64,000 nt of DNA, from positions 582,101-646,100 of the forward strand of contig CM024173.1 in NCBI GenBank assembly GCA_013433145.1, in the 5' to 3' direction. Origin of the DNA: Ascaris suum (taxonomy: Eukaryota; Nematoda; Chromadorea; Rhabditida; Ascarididae). How positions within the stretch are numbered: the first letter of the stretch is position 1; the number at the start of each line of letters is the position of its first letter. The position numbers were made by a program, and so were the translations under genes. The notes under the pieces are model-generated. The model was not told the origin of the DNA and searched no databases. It saw nothing but the letters and a program-made list of their open reading frames with translations. Of this stretch, positions 57,201 to 64,000 are shown one piece after another.

Positions 57201-58380
57201 AATGGCATGTAGCATTTCGTATATGTGGAAGCAGGCCTTTTTTGTATTTTATGACTAAAAGAGGAGGATAGGATATTTTTGTCGAGGAAGTATAGACAGA
57301 GTGGGATTCTCCCAGATTCTGCGTTAACGCTTTCTATGAAACAATTTACGTCGAATATGGAAGTGCTTTTAGCGCATTTCTTATATCGTGGGGTATAACA
57401 GTCGCCCTTCATGACTGGTGACAAATTTATTCGCTGGATCTAATGCAGTATTAGAACTGAAAACTATTTTAGTCGGGGAAAATTCCTAATGGCTAGAAAT
57501 TGTTCATTGCATGCTGTAAAAAATTTAACCTGTCATTTTTTACAGAAAACCTCAAGAGATAGTCTTACTTTGTTCGCATGAATATTCTTACTTTATTGTT
57601 AATCTTCCTAACAAGTTCCCATTTGCAAGTGTTTTTTTTTTTCGGATAAGCTTTTATCTATTTTATAATAAACATTGTTGGGAGAAAATCGAGAAGTGTA
57701 TTCAAGAAGAAAGAGGATTTCTATCAGTGTCACTTTCTGCACCAAGGTGATTTGCTTTTCACGAAATTTTCTGTTTCGAGGGAAATTATTTCCAAATCTT
57801 GAGAAGGGAGTCTTAATTCAAAATCGTTCTAGAAGGAATTTCAAGAATGCAATCATTCTGTTGGAAATATTTTGTGCTTTTATTGGAACCACAGTGGGTA
57901 CGTGATAATTTAAACCCAAATGATTTTTAAAAAATAACCAAATCTTTTAAAATTTTTAAAAATAATGACTATTTTTATCTGAAATTAGAAAAAATTGCAT
58001 CTGTAACATACGAAGGCGATTGATTGATGATGAATGAACTGAAATTTTATGGTGGTGATGTTAGGTGTTTTCCTGCAACAATTCAATTACGAATAGGTTT
58101 TTAGACATTTCCATTCTTCCTCTTTTCTAAGCACCTGCTGACTTACAGGTCGTAATTTCATTTTTTTTTGAAAACTCATGTTTCTTTTTTTTTTGACGAT
58201 TGTATAAGGCCTGTTTTCAGTCCAACCTTTGGTGAAATTTTGTTTGTCATCGTTTCATTTTTTTTTTTTTTTTTGCAGGGAATCGAAGGAGGTTGGTTGG
58301 AAGGACGAAATTCCAGAGGCCAACTTGGTCTCTTTCCCGAATCATATGTGGTGAAAATCGATCCCACTCCAGCAGCTCCC
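54258..58380 (+). CDS. Sorting nexin 9-family (LST-4-like) protein, N-terminal SH3 exons
   Basis: Exon 54258-54353 starts at ATG and reads MTQVRAVYEFEAQ...ELSISVDEVLTVLRE; exon 58279-58380 reads GIEGGWLEGRN...GQLGLFPESYVVKIDP. Both are phase 0 and together form a complete SH3 domain of 66 residues at the extreme N-terminus. The GGWLEGRN-x-x-G-x-x-GLFPESYV signature is characteristic of SNX9/SNX18/SNX33, which combine SH3 with PX and BAR domains to shape membranes and recruit dynamin and WASP during endocytosis; C. elegans LST-4 is the nematode member. A splice acceptor (TTGCAG) lies 36 nt before the ATG, consistent with a 5' UTR exon or a spliced leader. The intron inside SH3 is 3.9 kb. PX and BAR exons were not found and probably lie beyond 64000. 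Confidence 0.85.
54354..58278 (+). other. Large intron inside the SH3 domain
   Basis: A 3.9-kb intron bounded by GTATGT and a T-rich TTTTGCAG acceptor. Several ORFs of 60-114 codons occur on both strands (for example 56357-56701) without recognisable domains. I saw no nested gene. Confidence 0.7.
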
Positions 58381-59190
58381 GTATGTATTTTTTCTTTCTT
58401 TTTATTTGATCAAAAATTATTGCTCAAATGATCAGCATGCATCTTTCTTTCTAATATGCTATCCTGGACTATGTGAGCTGACATATTTTATCGCCATTAA
58501 CAAATTGTTCTTACTTTTACTTACACTGTTATTCTGCAAATATTTTTAAATGCGAGCATTGCCTGTTTTTTATTTTCATTTCCTGATTCCTGTCATTGTT
58601 GTATATATAAAGTATGTACATTTTTATCATAGTAGAGTGGGCGTAGTGAATTTCTTTAAACGTTATCATCGACTCGTTGAATCTTCTATTTCTATGAATT
58701 GCTGTTTCAAAAAAATCTCTTTAAAGCAAATAAAAGCAAACAATATGTAACCTTAATAGAAGAAGGAAATAATAATTTCACATTTGAAGATCCAACTACT
58801 TACATGTGGTTGTGCTCTCGTTGCAATATAACACGCTATTGCCACTAGTGAATGCAATTTACTAACGTTGCTTTAATTTCGATGGAAGAGATTATATCAT
58901 TCTCGCATATTGTTTTCTTTCTTCATTTTTTTCGATAGGTATGTTAAATGTTGCTAAATAGCTCAATAGCTTACATTGCAGCTTACATAGCTCTTATATA
59001 CCGTAGATTAAATTCGACAAAAAATGAATCTATAGTGTGTTAATGATATAAGCTTTGTGCAGCCAGCAACATACTTGCTCGCCTTAGACTTCTGTTATAC
59101 ATCTAGTTGAGTGGTGTAAGTTTGCGAGGTTGTTTCAGATTTCAGCTTCTTAAAAGAGCCTATCATCAAGGAACATTTATACCGTAGCAA

Positions 59191-59232
59191 TTGTCTGACT
59201 ATCGCAATAAATTCATTGCAATAGTCAGACAA
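59191..59232. repeat. 18-bp near-perfect hairpin
   Basis: Left arm TTGTCTGACTATCGCAAT (59191-59208) and right arm (59215-59232) pair at 17 of 18 positions around a 6-nt loop (AAATTC). It lies in presumed intron. Confidence 0.85.
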
Positions 59233-59697
59233 GTTCACTAAATTCACTAAATCAATTCCTCTCTATTGCTGTTGTTTCATATTTCTGGAGAAATTTCAGT
59301 TCAGTTTTCAGTTTCGAATGAGAACGTTTACGAAGGTATTTTTAGCTGACCACTCGATTGACAAGCGTTTTCTTTTAAGGCTTTTTGTATGAAGCCTGTT
59401 TTGCTATATAAGCTTGTTCTGAGCCTTGGGGAGTCACGAGGTTTCCTTTCCTAGAAGAAAAGGAGACGCATTTGTCATTAAGTTGTTGAAATATTTTTTC
59501 GACTGAGCGAAATTTGGATCGAGAATATGAAAGGAGCAGCTTTCAATATTCCACACTTTACAAGGTTGCATTTGCATCTATAAAACAGTGGCGACTTTTG
59601 CAGTTACAATGGGGGAAAGTATCTTCTCTCAAGTCTTCGAGATGAACAAAAATCATTATTTCTATTAAAGTTGAAAGGAGCATATTCAGGAGAGGTA

Positions 59698-59719
59698 GGG
59701 GAGGGGGGAGGGGGAGGGG
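59698..59719 (+). other. G-quadruplex motif
   Basis: Four G runs of 4, 6, 5 and 4 bases separated by single A residues, an ideal pattern for a stable parallel G-quadruplex on the plus strand. In the pre-mRNA of the SNX9-like gene the same strand would be G-rich. Confidence 0.9.
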
Positions 59720-61744
59720 AGGATCGATGGAGGAAGGTAGACATATAGCGGATCCCACTTCAAATGAATCCAACTTGCTTTGGGAATTGGAGGCTTTCTT
59801 CATTTATAGATTGAATCGCGCATTCCTCTCCTGCTTTTCATTCGCACAAAAAATCCACTGATCGAAATATTTTCTCATTGGCCGCATGTACAGAGCATTA
59901 AAGGTGAGCAGCAGAGCTACTTATATAAGCCGCGCATATGGTTTGCTCGTAATTCGAACTTTCGCTTCAAGTTAATCCAGGCTTCGAAGAAAACTCTTTC
60001 CTTAGTGTTGAAAACTTTCCGAAGTGAAAAACATAATAGACCCAAACTCTACTATAAATTTGAAGCTCAAGCCGTTATGTAATTTGAAACTTTTGCCGTG
60101 CCATGGTTTTTTTTTTTTGCTTAAATAGGACTTGGAAGCCCTGAGTAAATGCTATGAAAAATACAATGAAAAAAAAAAAGGAGAAAAGCAAGCGAACTAA
60201 CCATTTTGAAAAGAAAAGGAAAAGTTAGCAAAGGAGCAGTATACTAAAGACCTTAAAACTCAGAGTTGGATCGTCGGAGCTGATTTTTGGAAGCTGTCTT
60301 TTTCCTTCTTCTATCAGGCACGATAGACAACGTGTCACTCAGTGATTCATCTTATGTGGTGATCCTTTCGTTCGTCATAGTGAGAGACATCCACCAATGC
60401 AGGTGATCATTGCTGGTTTTTCAAATATGTTAATGCCCTGCTCGCTGATATAAATATGTGGTCAGTCTTGACTACAAGATAAACGGCTGCTATTCGCAGG
60501 TGTACTTTTTTTTGTTGACGGTATTGAACACAGGAAATCGTTACTTCAGACGAATCAGTCAATGCTCAGTGGGCCGCGGAACGCTACTGTGAGAAAGTGT
60601 TAGCTGCATTGTGGGTGGCATAAAGGCATAATTTGCAACTCGATTGTCTCATTCGATTTCTCATCGGTTCTATGTACGTTCAACAATGTTGAGAAATTAG
60701 ACATCTAAAAGAACATCGTTCTTGTATAATGAACCAGATGGAACAGTTGAAATATTTTCTTATCTGTCCTTCTTGCATACTTTCACGCAGACTCGACGAT
60801 TATGCATGATTTCGGTCTATCTAAAGAGGGCGGCGGTCATTCTGTACAACACTTATTTTTGATTCTCCAGTCACCAGTGAAGTGCTTCGTGGACTGGTAT
60901 TTGTAGAGCGTTTATTTTATTGTGTTTTAAGCAAGCGTTGGCATGTCCTAAGGTTCGGGATGACTTCGATTCCGAAAGCCCCCACCCTGGTTCTCGGCAT
61001 CTCGAGGACTTTTAGAAAAGCGTCTCCGAGCATTGTGGGATGGAATTCCAGTTTTGTCCACTCCTAGCATAAAATATTCCTGTGCGTATCAGGCGTTACT
61101 TCTTTGAAATGCATTCCAAATCGTTATGTTGTGCTATGTTGAGTTTATAGTTTATGTGCTGATCGATTGAAGCACATCAATTACGGCATTGATTGGGACG
61201 AAGCATCTGGAAAACTTTATGAAATAGGACGGCATACTTTATACAGTGACGCAGTTATAAGAGGCTGATATTCGAACGCTCGCCACTGCATATGACTGCT
61301 AAAAAGATGCAACGAAATACATAAAATTGGTTCCGTTGAAGTGGGGCAATTCATTCAACTCGAAATGTATGCAATAAATTTGCATTTAAATTGAATTCTT
61401 TAATTTATAATAGCATTCATTAGAGGTGATGTTGTTCGTACTTCAAAAGCATTCCATTTAAAACACGTTTGTCAGATTTATTAACCGGATTCCATAAATA
61501 CTGCAGTGAGGTAAATTTGTTAGTGTATTGTTGGACAATATGAAATGTATGTAATCACCAAGTTGGGATTGGTTGCAAAAATGAAATTGTCAGAATCGAC
61601 CAGTTATGATGGGCGTTTTTCTCCGGGGAGTAATGCATAATAAAAAAAAACGATCACTGACTTTAAATAGACAGTAGATGAGCGTTTTGAGAGCGATTTA
61701 TTCGTCTCGCTTTACAATTCGACCTAATGAGAGAGACGAGAGAA

Positions 61745-61976
61745 TGCTTCTGCTTGAGTCAACAGTTACCCGCACCTTCTACTTGGCTCAACAGCTAGTC
61801 GCACCTTCTGTTCGACTTAACAGCTAGTCGCACATTCTGCTTGACTCAACGGCTAGTCGCACGTTTCTCTGACTCAGCACTTACTCGCACCTTCTGCTTA
61901 ACTCAACAGCTAGTCGCACCTTTTGCTTGACTCAACAGCTAGTCGCACATTCTGCTTGACTCACAACTAGGCGCCT
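61745..61976. repeat. 29-bp minisatellite, about eight copies
   Basis: The unit has the form CTCAACAGCTAGTCGCAC plus CTTCTGCTTGA. Equivalent GCTAG-like points fall at 61765, 61794, 61823, 61852, 61881, 61909, 61938 and 61966, so the spacing is 28-29 bp. Copies differ at several bases, suggesting an old array. Since 29 is not a multiple of 3, it is not expected to be coding. Confidence 0.92.
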
Positions 61977-62730
61977 CTCTAGTGAATCCTTGAAGCTTAT
62001 ATCCAACGAATTCGATGGTGATGCTGAAAGTGGTCAACAACGTACTTATTCATTTTAAAATTTCGCTCTAAATTTCCATCTGCGACAGGTACTGCGTCGG
62101 CCGATTCTTCCGGCCGAGGAACGACGGTCGGCTGCTGCAGGATTTAGATTTGGCAATGAGTGAATTATTTCTTGGTTGGGTAGGCTTTGAATTGCTACAG
62201 GGTATTTTATTTATCGTTGGAGCCATCGAAATGTCTCTGGACTGATAACATCGTTAGATTGGCGTTTCGATGCTTGTTTAGCGCAATTTGCGCAGTTGCT
62301 GCCTGCTGTTACTATTGCCACTGATGACTATTTTTAAAATTGATTCATGCGTACGCTTCATGTATATTGCATACAATTGAGCACAGCTCTTTTTTATTTT
62401 CAACGAAGTTTGCAACTAAAATTTGTTTATGTTATTGGAGATATTTTCTATGCAATTATTTGCATATTTTATTGACTTTTCTCGAGATGTTCGCAGATAT
62501 TAGGAATTTCGCTTTTATTTGATCTGATTTTAATTCTATTCGTTCTGCTGGATAGGATACGTATGATTTTACTCATTTCGCGTTATACCACTTATGCGGC
62601 TCAAATTTTAGACTTCAGCCGATCTATTCTTCTAAGTCTTACATGTGTAGCCATATTAACGCAGTAACTGATCATCCATCCTGTTCGCTGTAGCATTTGG
62701 TGATTTATTTCGTTTCCTTGTGGATAGAAA

Positions 62731-62965
62731 TGTTGTTCACGTCGAATCTTCGCAAGGTGATCGACCGTCATAATGCGCCATCGTCATCGGCTGTCTCTAA
62801 GATCGCCGATCATACGTCACGTTCAATCGAAAAACGTGAGCAATTCATACGTCGTCATACGTGTGCGACAATTGCGGTGCAAAATTCACCGCAATACCGA
62901 TTGCGTCATATGCATGCAGTTCGTAGCCGCAGCACTATGAAGAAAATTGATGAGGATGAGGTGTG
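62731..62965 (+). CDS. Unassigned exon-like ORF
   Basis: An open block from ATG 62731 to a possible donor (GATGAG followed by GTGTGC) encodes about 78 residues rich in Arg, His and Ser (DRHNAPSSSAVSKIADHTSR, RLRHMHAVRSRSTMKKIDED). It is richer in CpG and in codon-like composition than its flanks, which is why I list it. The frame is open upstream to 62697 and, without splicing, downstream to 63170 (157 codons), passing through a hydrophobic stretch that looks like intron. No family was recognised. It could be an internal exon of the SNX9-like gene, the first exon of another gene, or chance. Confidence 0.35.
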
Positions 62966-64000
62966 CTTTGCACTAATCTCAATATTTCACTGTTTCATTA
63001 TTTGCTTATTTCTACTTTTTTCTCATAAATGTGGAAGGTTGCGAAAAAGTTCCCCCAAAGATGGTGAAGCAAAGAAGAATAGCGAGATTGTTCTGCATAA
63101 ATTTCATGATCCTCCCCCAAAGCCATCCAAAGTTCGAGAAAGCAGAAGAAATAGACAGCGTTTTTCATAGCAATAATCTAGAGCACAAAATTCGGAGTTG
63201 CGCCATACGTTTGGAGGGATGTGTTGAATACGCCGTTGCGAACACTTCGTTTACATTTCTAAAATCGCCCGTTCTGTCAGCTTGTTTTTTTTTTTTGCTG
63301 AGAATAATTTACGAAAATTTCCCCTAGTCGTAATACTCTGCTTATTTCGAAAGCAATCAGTGTTGTTTTGCTTGAAGCAATCAACGTACGAGCATTTTTT
63401 GCACCTTGTTATATGTGTACCTGTACCTACCGAGCTTGCTTTTTGCTAGCCACTTGCAATACCGATAGGTTTTACGTTCTAACCACGATTAGGCTTTATT
63501 CATCTCATCAGCGGATAAGTGATAGGGTCCAGATATAATTCTTCAAACAATCAAGCAACCAATCGTGAATCCGTCGACTTTTGACTGCGCAGCCCCGATG
63601 GATTTACTGAATATTTGCCGTATTATAATAAGGGGAGCTCGATATACCAGTCACTGGTATGGTGATTACTGTTTCGCCAACCGTCGAAGTGTACCTCATC
63701 CTTGTAACCCAATGATTGGTGCTATTGGCATGACACAGTTATTAGACGTTTGGAAACTTAGGGAAAAATAGATATCCTTCACTATTTCCGACCTATGCGT
63801 AGGTTGATGGAATGTGCTGACGAAAAATCAGCTTGCTTCTGATCGTCTGCCTCAACTTTTCTAAAACTTTGACTGTGAGTTCCTGAACTTGCGCATTATG
63901 CAAATTTTTAGAGAAAATAGTCATGTAAATGGAAAAGAATTTCCTAAAAGAGGGCACTTAAATCAGGCATTGGTGATAATTTCTTTATGATAACGATGTG

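Larger units (their letters stand above)
58381..64000. other. Downstream intron or flank of the SNX9-like gene
   Basis: The donor GTATGT at 58381 implies that the gene continues, but no PX, BAR or acidic linker exon was recognised up to the window end. The stretch contains a near-perfect hairpin (59191-59232), a G-quadruplex motif (59698-59719), a 29-bp minisatellite (61745-61976) and one unassigned exon-like ORF near 62.8 kb. Confidence 0.6.

Overview
The window looks like a nuclear genome segment of an animal, most likely a nematode. It is AT-rich, with short exons (about 60-540 nt) separated by introns of 0.1-4 kb. Most acceptors are compact TTTTCAG-type sites without long polypyrimidine tracts. 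No operon structure, rRNA, convincing tRNA, CRISPR array or intact transposon was seen. The species cannot be named from sequence alone. Three conserved protein-coding genes can be rebuilt exon by exon from domain homology and matching splice phases; most of the rest is intron, intergenic DNA or repeat.

Region 1 (1-8265, + strand) is the 3' part of a receptor-type protein tyrosine phosphatase. The first domain (D1) has an intact active site (WPDHGVP loop, [11 protein letters not shown]-loop, Q-loop). The second domain (D2) resembles the D2 of vertebrate RPTP gamma/zeta but has lost its catalytic residues. The gene starts upstream of the window. One D2 splice connection is unresolved.

Region 2 (about 10270-22160) is the most striking structure: nearly 12 kb of tandem repeat built on a 51-bp monomer. 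Each monomer carries a GCGCC-n3-GGCGC palindrome. Six monomers form a 306-bp higher-order unit, repeated about 32 times in a homogenised core with diverged monomers on both edges. Because 51 is divisible by 3, the minus strand reads as a charged 17-residue peptide repeat. ORFs reach 504 codons, broken by a recurrent TGA-bearing monomer and by 1-2 nt deletions clustered in 16.2-20.4 kb.

Region 3 (about 24977-32160, - strand) is a compact BCL9/Legless-like gene, the Wnt/beta-catenin adaptor family. HD1, HD2-like, HD3-like and C-terminal homology motifs occur in the expected order over seven exons. A decayed partial duplicate of the HD1 exon start lies just upstream of that exon. The phosphatase and this gene converge on the repeat array.

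Region 4 (about 32.2-54.2 kb) has no gene I can defend. It holds a CpG-rich acidic-codon stretch, four long poly-G runs, an AAT-rich tract and a perfect hairpin. Region 5 (54258-58380, + strand) holds the two exons for the N-terminal SH3 domain of a sorting nexin 9/18/33 (LST-4-like) protein; its PX-BAR exons are not seen and probably lie beyond the window. Downstream are a G-quadruplex motif, a near-perfect hairpin, a 29-bp minisatellite and one unassigned exon-like ORF.

All exon boundaries were read by eye from homology, splice sites and phase and have not been tested against transcripts.
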